Notes: generated by a model not told the origin, from the sequence alone. 31,818 bases of DNA from JAWVEV01 sp033856535 (GCA_033856535.1 JAWVEV010000018.1:1-31818); one strand, 5' to 3'. Shown: positions 15,479 to 22,735, numbered from the stretch's first letter. A program made the numbers and translations.

Positions 15479-16716
15479 GGCCGCGACGGTAGCGCATCCG
15501 ACGGTGGGCTCCGGCGCCCGCGGCGGGGCGGCAGGAACGCCGCCAGTCCGGGGTCGCGGCCGGCGAGCGAGGCCCGCGTCACGGCCGCCGGCCCGAAGCG
15601 GTCGCGCACCAGGTCCATGGCGGCGTCGACCGCGTCGGCGCCGGCCGCGTCGATCGGCAGCGCGAGCTGCCACGCGTCGCCCTCGGTGAGGTTCGAGACC
15701 GCGACGCCGAGCAGCGTGCAGCCGCGCCGGCCGACCTCGGGCTCCGCGGCGGCGAGCAGGCCGCGGACCGCGCCGAGCACGGCCCGGCTGGAGGCGGTCG
15801 GCTCGACCAGGGTGCAGGAGCGGGTCGCGCGCGAGAAGTCGTCGAAGCGCAGGCGGAGAACGACGGTGCGGCCGGTGGCGCCGGCCGCCCGCATGCGCCG
15901 CGTGACGCGGTCGGCCAGCGCCACCAGCGTCGTGTCGAGCCGCTCCGGCGCGTGCGGCCCGCGGCCGATCGCCGATTGGGCGCCGAAGGTCCGCCGGCCG
16001 CGCCGGCGCCGCACCGGGCGGGGGTCGCGGTTGCTCGCGACCGCGTGCAGGTGGCGCCCGGCGCTCCGGCCGAGCAGCGGCACCAGCGCGTCCTCGCCCA
16101 TGCGCGCGATCTGCCCGACCGTGGCGATCCCGCAGGCGCGCAGCCGCTCGGCGGTGACCGGCCCGACCCCCCAGAGCATCTCCACCGGCAGGGGGTGCAG
16201 GAACGCCAGCTCGTCGGCGATCGGCACCACCAGCAGGCCGTCGGGCTTGGCGAAGACGCTCGCGAGCTTCGCCAGCGTCTTGGTGCGGGCCACCCCGACC
16301 GTGATCGGCAGGCCGACCTGCTCCCGGACGTCGCGCCGCAGGCCCTCGGCGATCCGGCGCGAGCTGCCGGCGATGCGCTCCATCCCGCGGACGTCGAGGA
16401 ACGCCTCGTCGATGGAGATGGCCTCGACCACCGGCGTGGTGCGCTCGAAGACCCGGAAGACCGCCCGGCTGGCCTCGACGTAGGCCTCCCAGCGCGGCCG
16501 CACGACGACCGCCTCGGGGCAGAGCCGGCGCGCCTGGGCGCCGCCCATCGCCCCGCGCACGCCGCGGGCGCGCGCCTCGTAGCTGGCCGCCATCACCACG
16601 CCGCCGCCCACGATCACCGGCCGGCCGCGCAGCGACGGGTCGTCGCGCTGCTCCACCGAGGCGAAGAAGGCGTCGAGATCGGCGTGGAGGACCGTCGGCT
16701 CGGGCGGCGGTGACAC
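15475..16716 (-). CDS. dinB: DNA polymerase IV (Y-family translesion polymerase)
   Basis: 413 aa. Copies past damaged bases with low fidelity. Palm residues: D12 in LHADLDAFFASVEQ and the AISIDEAFLDV motif; then the thumb with helix-hairpin-helix (LWGVGPVTAERLRACGI) and a little-finger domain (RRTFGAQSAIGRG onward). The GTG at 16716 is chosen because upstream GTGs lie inside the LexA-type box and promoter. It has no ribosome-binding site, fitting a leaderless mRNA. Its TGA overlaps the next gene. It is first in a run dinB - Ada-like - tag - ECF sigma - ogt, predicted to be SOS-induced. Confidence 0.93.
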   Translation of the reverse strand: MSPPPEPTVLHADLDAFFASVEQRDDPSLRGRPVIVGGGVVMAASYEARARGVRGAMGGAQARRLCPEAVVVRPRWEAYVEASRAVFRVFERTTPVVEAISIDEAFLDVRGMERIAGSSRRIAEGLRRDVREQVGLPITVGVARTKTLAKLASVFAKPDGLLVVPIADELAFLHPLPVEMLWGVGPVTAERLRACGIATVGQIARMGEDALVPLLGRSAGRHLHAVASNRDPRPVRRRRGRRTFGAQSAIGRGPHAPERLDTTLVALADRVTRRMRAAGATGRTVVLRLRFDDFSRATRSCTLVEPTASSRAVLGAVRGLLAAAEPEVGRRGCTLLGVAVSNLTEGDAWQLALPIDAAGADAVDAAMDLVRDRFGPAAVTRASLAGRDPGLAAFLPPRRGRRSPPSDALPSRP

Positions 16717-16729
16717 GAACACATGTTCG
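16716..16729. promoter_or_regulatory. LexA (SOS) box at the dinB start
   Basis: CGAAC-ACAT-GTTCG is a perfect match to the Gram-positive/actinobacterial LexA operator CGAAC-N4-GTTCG. It touches the first base of the dinB GTG and overlaps the proposed -10, so LexA binding would block transcription. Confidence 0.85.
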
Positions 16730-16751
16730 ACCACGGTGCGGACGGCGGCAA
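16723..16751 (-). promoter_or_regulatory. Proposed dinB promoter
   Basis: TTGCCG (16751-16746), 17-nt spacer, GAACAT (16728-16723), then 6 nt to the GTG. The -10 match is weak (3 of 6 to TATAAT), but spacing and the overlapping LexA box fit a repressed, leaderless promoter. Confidence 0.4.
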
Positions 16752-16868
16752 CGGATCGGCCGGCCGCTCGTCCGGTCGAGAGATCGAGCTGATCCTCGCG
16801 GGCGCCCGGCACGTCGTCGTCACCGTCTACCTTGTCGGCGTCGACGACCTCGGAGGGAGGGCACGCGA

Positions 16869-17792
16869 TTGCAGACCTTCACCGCCGCCGACATCCCCGA
16901 CCTCACCGGCCGGACGGCCGTCGTGACCGGCGCCAACAGCGGCATCGGGCGGGCGGCGGCGCGCGCGCTCGCGGAGGCCGGCGCGCGGGTCGTGCTCGCC
17001 GTGCGGGATCCCGGCCGGGGCCGCGCGGCCGCCGCGACGATGCGGGGCGAGACCGAGGTGCGCGAGCTCGACCTCGCGAGCCTCGCGTCGGTGCGCGCGT
17101 TCGCCGCGGCGTGGGAGGGCGAGATCGACCTCCTGATCAACAACGCTGGCGTGATGGCGCCGCCACTGAGGCGCACGGCCGACGGCTTCGAGCTCCAGCT
17201 CGGCACCAACCACCTCGGCCACTTCGCGCTGGCCAACCTGCTGCTCGACCGGGTCGCCGGCCGCGTCGTGACCGTCTCCTCGCTCGCGCACCGCTCCGGC
17301 CGGATCGACCTCGACGACCTCAACTGGGAGCGGCGCCCTTACCGGGCGTGGGCCGCCTACGGCCAGTCCAAGCTCGCGAACCTGCTGTTCACCGCGGAGC
17401 TGCAGCGGCGGCTGATCGACGCGGGGTCCGACGTCCTGGCCACCGCCGCCCACCCCGGCTACACGGCCACCCACCTCCAGTTCGCGGGGCCGCCGCGGTG
17501 GCACGTGCGCTCGCTGCTGATGATCGCCCTCCTCCTGGTCGCCCAGGGCGAGGACGCCGGCGCGCTGCCGACCCTCGCCGCCGCGGTCGCCGACGTGCCC
17601 GGAGCCGCCTACCTCGGCCCCGGCGGGCCGAGGGAGATGCGCGGCGCGCCCTGCCTCGTCGGTCGGTCCGCGGCGGCGGTGGACATGGACGTCGCCCGGC
17701 GCCTGTGGGACCTCTCCGAGGAGCTGACCGGCGTCCGGTTCCCGCGGAGCGTCCGCGCGGGCGCGCCGGTCCGACCCGTCGGGTCGGGTTAG
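16869..17792 (+). CDS. Short-chain dehydrogenase/reductase (retinol-dehydrogenase-like)
   Basis: 307 aa. NAD(P)-dependent oxidoreductase with TGANSGIG at 20-27, NNAG at 91-94, catalytic S137/S138 in VTVSSLAHR, and Y164/K168 in YGQSK. The LGTNHLGHFAL block and overall length match the retinol dehydrogenase/WW-oxidoreductase-like SDR group; actual substrate unknown. The TTG at 16869 is preferred: GGAGGGAGGG lies 8-17 nt before it, and the longer open frame would run through the dinB promoter. TACCTT at 16828-16833 is a possible -10. It diverges from dinB and converges on the LLM gene, with overlapping stops. Confidence 0.9.
   Translation: MQTFTAADIPDLTGRTAVVTGANSGIGRAAARALAEAGARVVLAVRDPGRGRAAAATMRGETEVRELDLASLASVRAFAAAWEGEIDLLINNAGVMAPPLRRTADGFELQLGTNHLGHFALANLLLDRVAGRVVTVSSLAHRSGRIDLDDLNWERRPYRAWAAYGQSKLANLLFTAELQRRLIDAGSDVLATAAHPGYTATHLQFAGPPRWHVRSLLMIALLLVAQGEDAGALPTLAAAVADVPGAAYLGPGGPREMRGAPCLVGRSAAAVDMDVARRLWDLSEELTGVRFPRSVRAGAPVRPVGSG
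17771..17787. terminator. Hairpin at the convergent SDR/LLM gene ends
   Basis: CCGACCC-GTC-GGGTCGG, a perfect 7-bp stem inside the last SDR codons, just before the overlapping stops (17789-17792). Symmetric, so it could act on both strands; no T-run. Confidence 0.4.
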
Positions 17793-18787
17793 GCGGCGGC
17801 CCGCCCCCGGGCCTCGGCGAGGAGCTCGAGCGACCGCAGGCGCCCGTCGAGCGTGTCGGCCCCATGCACGGTCATGAGCTCGTCGGCGTCCGCGTACCGG
17901 CGGAAGTCGGCGAGGAACGCGGCGACCGCGTCGGGGGTGCCGACCGCCGTGTGGGCGAGCATCTCGTCGACGTGTCGCCCGCGCGGGTCGCGGAGGATCG
18001 CGTCGACCTCGGCGTCGTCCGGCCGGCGCCCGCCCCGGCTGAAGATCGCGCGGGCGACGACCCGCCGGCGGGTCTCGAGCTGCCGCCGGGCCTCGCGCTC
18101 GTCGTCCGCGGCGAGCACGTTGACGCCGGCGATCACGTACGGCCGGTCGAGTTGCTCCGAGGGCTGGAAGCGATCGCGGTAGACCTCGACCGCGTCGCGG
18201 AGCGCCGCCGGCGCGAAGTGCGACGCGAAGCCGTAGGGCAGCCCCAGCGCGGCGGCGAGGTGGGCGCCGAAGAGCGACGACCCCAGGATGTAGAGCGGGA
18301 CGCCGGTGCCGCGCCCCGGGATGGCGCGGACGTTCGGGACGTGCGAGGCGCCGCCGAGGTAGCCCTGCAGCTCGACGACGTCCTCGGGGAAGGCCTCCGC
18401 CGCTCGCGCGTCGCGGCGCAGGGCGAGCAGCGTCTCCTGATCGGTCCCCGGCGCCCGCCCGAGCCCGAGGTCGATGCGGTCGGGATGGAGCTCCGCCAGC
18501 GTGCCGAACTGCTCCGCGATCACCAGCGGCGAATGGTTGGGCAGCATGATGCCGCCGGCGCCCAGGCGGATCCGCTCGGTGTGGGCGGCCACGTGGGCGA
18601 TGAGCACGGCCGTCGCCGACGAGGCGATCGACTCGATGTTGTGGTGCTCGGCGTACCAGACGCGCAGGTAGCCGAGCTCCTCGGCCCGCCGCGCGAGGCG
18701 GACGCTGCCCTGGAGGGCCTGGCGGGCCGTCTCGTCCTCGCCGATCGGGGCGAGGTCGAGGACGGAGAGTGGGACGCGGAGGCTCAC
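17789..18787 (-). CDS. LLM-class flavin-dependent oxidoreductase (MsnO8-like)
   Basis: 332 aa, luciferase-like TIM-barrel monooxygenase using reduced flavin. The N-terminal SVLDLAPIGEDETARQAL, RVWYAEHHN and GAGGIMLPNHSPLVIAEQFG blocks are typical of the MsnO8-type subgroup of bacterial luciferase relatives. The natural substrate is unknown. The GTG start has no ribosome-binding site but has TACCTT (18802-18797) 9 nt before it, consistent with a leaderless or near-leaderless mRNA. It lies 43 nt after the DHFR-like gene of the ArsR operon and could also be read through from it. Its TAA overlaps the convergent SDR TAG. Confidence 0.92.
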   Translation of the reverse strand: MSLRVPLSVLDLAPIGEDETARQALQGSVRLARRAEELGYLRVWYAEHHNIESIASSATAVLIAHVAAHTERIRLGAGGIMLPNHSPLVIAEQFGTLAELHPDRIDLGLGRAPGTDQETLLALRRDARAAEAFPEDVVELQGYLGGASHVPNVRAIPGRGTGVPLYILGSSLFGAHLAAALGLPYGFASHFAPAALRDAVEVYRDRFQPSEQLDRPYVIAGVNVLAADDEREARRQLETRRRVVARAIFSRGGRRPDDAEVDAILRDPRGRHVDEMLAHTAVGTPDAVAAFLADFRRYADADELMTVHGADTLDGRLRSLELLAEARGRAAA

Positions 18788-18830
18788 GGGCGTCCCAAGG
18801 TAGCGACGACGGCCGTGTCGCCGCCCGCGC

Positions 18831-19457
18831 TCACGCCAACGAGCTCACGCCCGCGTAGTCGGCGACGGGCGCGCCGCCGGTCACCTCGTACTCGAGCAGC
18901 AGGAGCCCGCTCGGCGTCGCCTCGTGGCCCCTCAGGCGGAGGCCGACGCCCTCGGCGGGGTGGCCGAGCAGCCGGCGCCCGGCCCCGATGACCGCCGGCG
19001 CGACGACGAGGCGGATCGTGTCGACGAGCCCGGCGGCGAGCAGCGAGGCCGCCAGCCGGGCGCTGCCGTGCACCTGGAGCTCCCGGCCCGGGCGGGCCTT
19101 CAGCGCCCCGACGGTCTCGGCCGCGTCGCCGAGCAGCACGGTCGTCGGGCTCCACGAGCCCTCGGTGAGCGTCCTTGTGGCGACGTACTTGGGGAGCGCG
19201 TTCATCCGTTCGCTGAACGGGTCGTCGGGGTCGGTGATCGCCGGCCAGTCGCGCGCGAACGCCTCGTAGGTCCGCCGGCCGAGCAGCAGGCCGTCGGCCA
19301 GGTCCAGGTTGTCCGACGCCCACCCGACGAACCGCGCGTCGATGTGCGGGACGAGCCAGCCGCCCCGCGCGAAGCCGTCGCTCGTGTCCTCCGCCGCCGA
19401 CCCGGGGCCCTGGCAGACCCCGTCGAGCGACACGAACTGGATGACCGCGATCCTCAT
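18831..19457 (-). CDS. Dihydrofolate-reductase-like (RibD C-terminal) protein
   Basis: 208 aa. RibD-C/DHFR fold: MRIAVIQFVSLDGV at the start, LLLGRRTYEAFARDWP, then LQVHGSARLAASLLAAGLVD and RLVVAPAVIGAGRRLL. The family are NADPH-dependent reductases often of unknown substrate; true folate reductase activity is not implied. The ATG overlaps the TGA of the SRPBCC gene. This ArsR - SRPBCC - DHFR-like order is a common actinobacterial cassette, probably made together. Last of the three genes. Confidence 0.9.
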   Translation of the reverse strand: MRIAVIQFVSLDGVCQGPGSAAEDTSDGFARGGWLVPHIDARFVGWASDNLDLADGLLLGRRTYEAFARDWPAITDPDDPFSERMNALPKYVATRTLTEGSWSPTTVLLGDAAETVGALKARPGRELQVHGSARLAASLLAAGLVDTIRLVVAPAVIGAGRRLLGHPAEGVGLRLRGHEATPSGLLLLEYEVTGGAPVADYAGVSSLA

Positions 19458-19930
19458 CGGGAGGCCTCGTCCTCGGCGAGGACGGCGAGCTGCGCGGTGA
19501 CCGTGCCCCAGCCGTCCAGGAAGCCGAGACCCTCGTGACGGGTGCGGGCGGCGGGGTCGCCGTGGCGGACGAGAACGCGATAGTCGGTGCCGCCGGGATG
19601 GTCGGCCAGGGTGATCTCGGCGGTCATCGCGACCGGCTCGGGGCGGGCGGGCCGCCAATCGCCGTCGATCGCGTTGGTGAAGACCAGCCGCTCCAGCTCC
19701 TCGACCACGAGGAAGGCGGCGTCCACGTGCGGCCCGAACGCCGCGCCGTCCTCGCTGAAGGAGGTCACGAAGGCGCCCCCGGGGCGGACCTCCAGCCGCT
19801 CGACGCGGGCGACGGCCGGCGCCGGCACCCACCAGCGCGCGAGCCGCGACGGCTCGGTCCAGGCGCGCCAGACGACCTCGCGCGGGGCGGCGATGACGCG
19901 CTCCAGGCTCAGGTCCAGATCGGGATTCAC
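19454..19930 (-). CDS. SRPBCC (AHSA1/START-like) domain protein
   Basis: 158 aa. Helix-grip fold that forms a cavity for hydrophobic ligands: LERVIAAPREVVWRAWTEPS, LARWWVPAP, a beta sheet with VRPGGAFVTSF, and the long C-terminal helix GFLDGWGTVTAQLAVL. Proteins of this AHSA1-like group beside an ArsR regulator are common; ligand unknown. The GTG at 19930 overlaps the ArsR TGA (GTGA) and its own TGA overlaps the DHFR-like ATG, so all three are coupled. Confidence 0.9.
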   Translation of the reverse strand: MNPDLDLSLERVIAAPREVVWRAWTEPSRLARWWVPAPAVARVERLEVRPGGAFVTSFSEDGAAFGPHVDAAFLVVEELERLVFTNAIDGDWRPARPEPVAMTAEITLADHPGGTDYRVLVRHGDPAARTRHEGLGFLDGWGTVTAQLAVLAEDEASR

Positions 19931-20259
19931 GCGTCCTCCCGCTCGGTGACGAGGCGGTCGAGGCGGTCGGTGCGCCCCTCCCAGAGCGCGCGCTGCTCGG
20001 CGAGCCAGTCGTCCACGACCGCCAGCCGCTCGCGCGCGAGGGTGCACGTGCGCACCCGGCCGGACTTGCGCGTGCGGATCAGCCCCTCGGCCTCGAGCGT
20101 GCGGAGGTGCTTCATGAAGGAGGGGAGCGCCATGGGGACGTCGCGCGCGAGCTCGCCGACGCTGGCGGGGCCGGCCCCGAGCCGGCGGACCACGGCCCGC
20201 CGCGTGGGATCCGCGAGCGCGGCGAAGACGCCGTCTACCTCGAGCAAAGACTTAGCCAT
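19927..20259 (-). CDS. ArsR-family transcriptional regulator
   Basis: 110 aa winged-helix repressor: VFAALADPTRRAVVRRLGAG, then helix-turn-helix VGELARDVPMALPSFMKHLR and wing LIRTRKSGRVRTC. The ALADPTRR and SFMKHLRTLE forms are those of ArsR members paired with SRPBCC proteins, not metal sensors; no CxC metal site is visible. The ATG at 20259 lies within a 20-bp palindrome, strongly suggesting autorepression. It is first of a three-gene operon and probably uses a leaderless mRNA. Confidence 0.92.
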   Translation of the reverse strand: MAKSLLEVDGVFAALADPTRRAVVRRLGAGPASVGELARDVPMALPSFMKHLRTLEAEGLIRTRKSGRVRTCTLARERLAVVDDWLAEQRALWEGRTDRLDRLVTEREDA

Positions 20260-20269
20260 TTGGCTAAGT
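20250..20269. promoter_or_regulatory. ArsR operator over the arsR start codon
   Basis: ACTTAGCCA-TT-TGGCTAAGT: perfect 9-bp arms, 2-nt centre, AT-rich against the GC background. It overlaps the end of the -10 box and the ATG of the ArsR gene, ideal for autorepression. Confidence 0.8.
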
Positions 20270-20296
20270 ATTACCCGCGCCGGGTGACGGGCGCAA
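20268..20296 (-). promoter_or_regulatory. Promoter of the ArsR-SRPBCC-DHFR operon
   Basis: TTGCGC (20296-20291), 17-nt spacer, TAATAC (20273-20268), then 8 nt to the ATG at 20259. Start of transcription is predicted at or next to the start codon; the operator covers it. Confidence 0.6.
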
Positions 20297-20302
20297 GCGC
20301 CC
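20289..20302 (-). terminator. Short hairpin after the RsbW-like gene
   Basis: GGGCGC-AA-GCGCCC, 14-bp palindrome 20 nt beyond the stop at 20322. It overlaps the -35 of the ArsR operon. No T-run. Confidence 0.3.
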
Positions 20303-20321
20303 TGAGAGCTGTGCGGCTCCG

Positions 20322-20765
20322 CTACCCGGGGGAGCGGCGGAGGAAGGCGAGCCCCACCCGCGTGCCGGACCCGGACGCGCGGCTGTCGACGGCGTCGGCG
20401 AGCGCCTGCATGATCAGCCGGCCCCGGCCGTGGGCCTGACCGGCGGGCGGAGCGACGGCCGGACCGGACGGTGAGGAAGCGCCCGGCCGGCCGCCGTCGC
20501 GCAGCCGAACGTGCGCCCGGTCCCGGCGAACCGAGATCCGGACCTCGACGACGTCGCCGGCGGTCGATCCGTGCTCCACGGCGTTGACCAGGGCCTCCTG
20601 CACCGCGAGGAGGACTCGCCACGCGTCGTCATCGCTCCACCCCCGGCGCTCGAGGGCGTCGGCGAGGAGGTGGCGCACCGGCGCGAGCTCCGCGAGGTCG
20701 GCCGGGATCCGGAGCGTCCGCCGCACCGGCGCCCACCGCCGTGGGGCGGCGTAGGTCGCGGTCAC
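20322..20765 (-). CDS. RsbW/SpoIIAB-like serine kinase-type ATPase (HATPase_c)
   Basis: 147 aa with a single GHKL ATPase domain. N-box LLAVQEALVNAVEHGS (E and N metal ligands), G1 box RLRDGGRPG and G2 box HGRGRLIMQAL. These small proteins are anti-sigma or anti-anti-sigma kinases in stress pathways, switching partners by phosphorylation. No STAS antagonist or sigma gene is adjacent. The linker GASSPSGPAVAPPAGQ is low-complexity. The GTG start overlaps the stop of the zinc-knuckle gene (GTGA), so the two are translated together. Confidence 0.88.
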   Translation of the reverse strand: MTATYAAPRRWAPVRRTLRIPADLAELAPVRHLLADALERRGWSDDDAWRVLLAVQEALVNAVEHGSTAGDVVEVRISVRRDRAHVRLRDGGRPGASSPSGPAVAPPAGQAHGRGRLIMQALADAVDSRASGSGTRVGLAFLRRSPG

Positions 20766-20956
20766 CGGAGCACCTCGCCGATGCCGAGGCAGCGGGAGCA
20801 CGCGGTGGCGATCGGGATCGGGCCTTCCCTGTTGGACGCCGGCCGGAACTCGACGATGCGTCGCTGGCCCCAGCACTCGGGGCAGGTCGACCAGGCGGGC
20901 GCGGACGAAAGGAGGGCGGTCCGGGCTTCGGGCATGCGGGGGGTGGCCGGCGTCAT
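20762..20956 (-). CDS. Small zinc-knuckle protein
   Basis: 64 aa. Two CxxC knuckles, C25/C28 in CPECWGQ and C53/C56 in CSRCLGIG, 24 residues apart, like a single DnaJ-type zinc repeat (CxxCxGxG). Excellent ribosome-binding site: AGGAGG 7 nt before the ATG. The stop overlaps the GTG of the kinase gene. Function unknown; it may be a redox- or zinc-responsive partner of the kinase, by position only. A divergent 256-nt gap to 21213 follows, where no clear promoter or operator is seen. Confidence 0.75.
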   Translation of the reverse strand: MTPATPRMPEARTALLSSAPAWSTCPECWGQRRIVEFRPASNREGPIPIATACSRCLGIGEVLR

Positions 20957-21200
20957 GGTGCGCCTCCTGAACGGTGGGTGCCGCTCGCGGATCGAGTGCG
21001 TGAGCGCGGCGCCCGTCCGGAGTCGCCGCGCCCCCGCGAAGGGTGAACTCCGTTTCCTTCCCCGGCTCCGCCGGGAGTCGCTCCGTGGCGGGATCGTCCT
21101 GCCGCCGTACCGCCAGAACGCGGGGCGACCCCAAAGGTTGGAGCTATCTCGAGATCACGTGCCCGATCGTCGGTCGCCGGATGACGGCGCGAGGGGCCCG

Positions 21201-21206
21201 TACCAT
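21201..21206 (+). promoter_or_regulatory. -10 box of the 21213 gene
   Basis: TACCAT sits exactly 6 nt before the GTG at 21213, and there is no ribosome-binding site, which suggests a leaderless mRNA. No convincing -35. Confidence 0.4.
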
Positions 21207-21212
21207 GGCGCG

Positions 21213-21662
21213 GTGATCCTCGAGGGAGCGAACGGCGAGCGACTCGAGCTGACACTCGTCGCCTATCAGTTCCCCGAGGTCGAGGACGACATGTGGGACG
21301 CCAACTGGCTCGAGGTCCGGATCTCCGCGGCGGACGACCCGGACGCGTGGACCGCGGACGATCCCTGCCTCCTGACCTGGGAGGTGGACGAGCTCGCGGA
21401 CTGGCTCGACGCGGTGGCCGAATCGCGGGCCCCCGTCGCCGAGATCGAGTTCATCGAGCCGAGCCTGATGCTCGAGCGCATCGAGGTGGATGGGGCCGCC
21501 GTCGTCCGCGTCTGGTTCGAGAACGCGCTCCGGCCGCCGGAGGCTCCCGAGGACGAGGACGTGCTCATCGACTTCGAGGTCGCGCCGGCGATGCTCCGCG
21601 CCGCCGCGGCGTCGTTGCGCGCCCAGCGGCAGCGGTTTCCGAGGCGGGGTCCGACCGCCTGA
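21213..21662 (+). CDS. Uncharacterised acidic protein
   Basis: 149 aa, strongly acidic, cytosolic, no signal or membrane segment. Blocks such as LTLVAYQFPE, DANWLEVRISA, PCLLTWEVDELADWLDAV and VLIDFEV recall small immunity-type proteins (the WapI-immunity-like group), but the match is from memory and weak; no toxin gene is near. The only in-frame start that fits is the GTG at 21213, without ribosome-binding site but with TACCAT 6 nt upstream. A hairpin GAGCG-GACCG-CGCTC starts at its stop (21661-21675). Confidence 0.75.
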   Translation: MILEGANGERLELTLVAYQFPEVEDDMWDANWLEVRISAADDPDAWTADDPCLLTWEVDELADWLDAVAESRAPVAEIEFIEPSLMLERIEVDGAAVVRVWFENALRPPEAPEDEDVLIDFEVAPAMLRAAAASLRAQRQRFPRRGPTA

Positions 21663-21680
21663 GCGGACCGCGCTCGGGGC

Positions 21681-21709
21681 AAAGAAAAGGCCCGGATCTC
21701 CCGGCCTTT
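21681..21709 (-). terminator. Rho-independent terminator beyond the tRNA remnant
   Basis: On the minus strand AAAGGCC...GGCCTTT with a GC-rich inner stem, then TTTTCTTT. It lies just past the 3' end of the tRNA-like fragment and was probably the terminator of the original tRNA gene. It may also stop the plus-strand gene at 21213. Confidence 0.75.
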
Positions 21710-21712
21710 GAG

Positions 21713-21764
21713 TAGCGGGGGCAGGATTCGAACCTGCGCCCTTGCGGTCATGAGCCCGACGAGC
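21713..21764 (-). pseudogene. tRNA-fMet 3'-half remnant (att-like direct repeat)
   Basis: 52 nt matching the 3' half of the intact tRNA-fMet at 22632-22683, same orientation, with four mismatches by eye. The last 26 nt (T-arm and acceptor, ending CCCCCGCTA) are identical. The 5' half with D-arm and acceptor strand is absent, and the anticodon stem pairs are broken, so this cannot fold as a tRNA. Direct repeats of a tRNA 3' end are the usual trace of site-specific integration. Confidence 0.8.
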
Positions 21765-21930
21765 AGTCGCTGAACTGCATTTCAAGCCTGATCACCTCGG
21801 GAGCACCTGCCCGACGGCCTGGCTCCAGCAACACCCGAGGTGCGTCTCCCACGTCTCGTCCGAGGCGGTCGTCGGGTGAGCCCGGCGTCGCTCGCTCATC
21901 GCACCGCGCGCGGGCGACTCCGCCTCACCT

Positions 21931-22392
21931 TCACCTGCCGGCGACGGTCTCCGCCTTGTGGGTCTTGTTGCGGTGTGTCCAGGCGCCGAACTCGTCGCGG
22001 AAGAACACGTAATCGCCGCTGAAGCGTTTGTCGTTGGCGACCGAGCCCGGGTTGGCCAGCGCGGTGGCGGTGTAGTCGCAGAAGTAGCTGGCGCGCACCG
22101 GGAACACCGTGGTCTTCTTGTTGGGCGGCGTGCCGTCGGCCCTGTACTTGCCAAGACGCGGCGCGGCGATCTTCACGGACGTCAGCTTGATCGTCGCGGT
22201 CTCGATGGTGTTGCCGTTGGCAGCCTCCGTCGGGCCGCAGTACGCCTTCTTGAGCAGCTTGGCGATCGTCGCCTTGCTCGGCGCCTTGGGGTTCTTGGCC
22301 GCCGCTTCGGCGATCGCCGGGACGGCGACCACCGTCGCGGCGAGCGCGAGCGCAGTCAGACGGCGGGGTAGGCGCGCGGCCTTCGAAAGCAT
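21931..22392 (-). CDS. Small secreted protein of unknown function
   Basis: 153 aa. Signal peptide: MLSKAARLPRRL, then an ALALAATVVAVPA core, cleavage probably after IAEAAA near residue 29. The mature part is Lys-rich (KNPKAPSKATIAKLLKKAYC), with two cysteines (CGPTEA and FCDYTA) that could form a disulfide, and many Thr/Tyr/Phe residues. Codon choice looks less GC-biased than its neighbours. The ATG at 22392 is preferred over the longer frame because it begins the signal peptide and has GAAGGGA upstream. It is the only gene between the tRNA remnant and the intact tRNA. No family recognised. Confidence 0.75.
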   Translation of the reverse strand: MLSKAARLPRRLTALALAATVVAVPAIAEAAAKNPKAPSKATIAKLLKKAYCGPTEAANGNTIETATIKLTSVKIAAPRLGKYRADGTPPNKKTTVFPVRASYFCDYTATALANPGSVANDKRFSGDYVFFRDEFGAWTHRNKTHKAETVAGR

Positions 22393-22482
22393 GGGTCGTC
22401 CCTTCAGAGGGAGCAAGTCCGCAGCCGTAGGGTCCCGGCGGAATTCCGACTCGTAGTGGAGAGCCATCGGCAGACCGAGCCG

Positions 22483-22503
22483 GACACTTGAGGCGAGTGT
22501 CAA
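22483..22503 (-). promoter_or_regulatory. TTGACA with overlapping inverted repeat
   Basis: TTGACA (22503-22498, minus) overlaps GACACT-N7-AGTGTC (22483-22501). It points at the secreted-protein gene about 90 nt downstream; no good -10 is visible at 17 nt, so the promoter is uncertain. Confidence 0.3.
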
Positions 22504-22601
22504 CCACGGTCGAAACCTGATGCCCCGGCAGGCTGCAAGTTGGTCCAGCACCCGGCTCCAGCAGCCCACGCGCCGTAGCGCCGAACAGACCCTTAAGCGC
22601 G

Positions 22602-22626
22602 AAAACCCCCTGGCGAGAGGGGGTTT
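22602..22626 (-). terminator. Rho-independent terminator of tRNA-fMet
   Basis: On the minus strand AAACCCCCT-CTCGCC-AGGGGGTTTT: 9-bp stem, 6-nt loop, T-run, 5 nt past the tRNA 3' end. Its sequence is unrelated to the terminator behind the left tRNA fragment. Confidence 0.9.
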
Positions 22627-22631
22627 CCGTA

Positions 22632-22705
<74 letters not shown>

Positions 22706-22735
22706 GCGAGTCGTGAAGGATAGCGCCGCCTCGGC

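Noticed and set aside
21713..21800. A second functional tRNA-Met.
   Set aside because: Only the T-arm and 3' acceptor are intact. The anticodon stem is mispaired and the 5' acceptor and D-arm are missing, so it cannot fold.
21765..22601. Imperfect second repeat inside the islet (both ends contain CCTGAT followed later by GGCTCCAGCA).
   Set aside because: The matching words are short with unequal spacing (34 and 38 nt); too weak to claim without an alignment.
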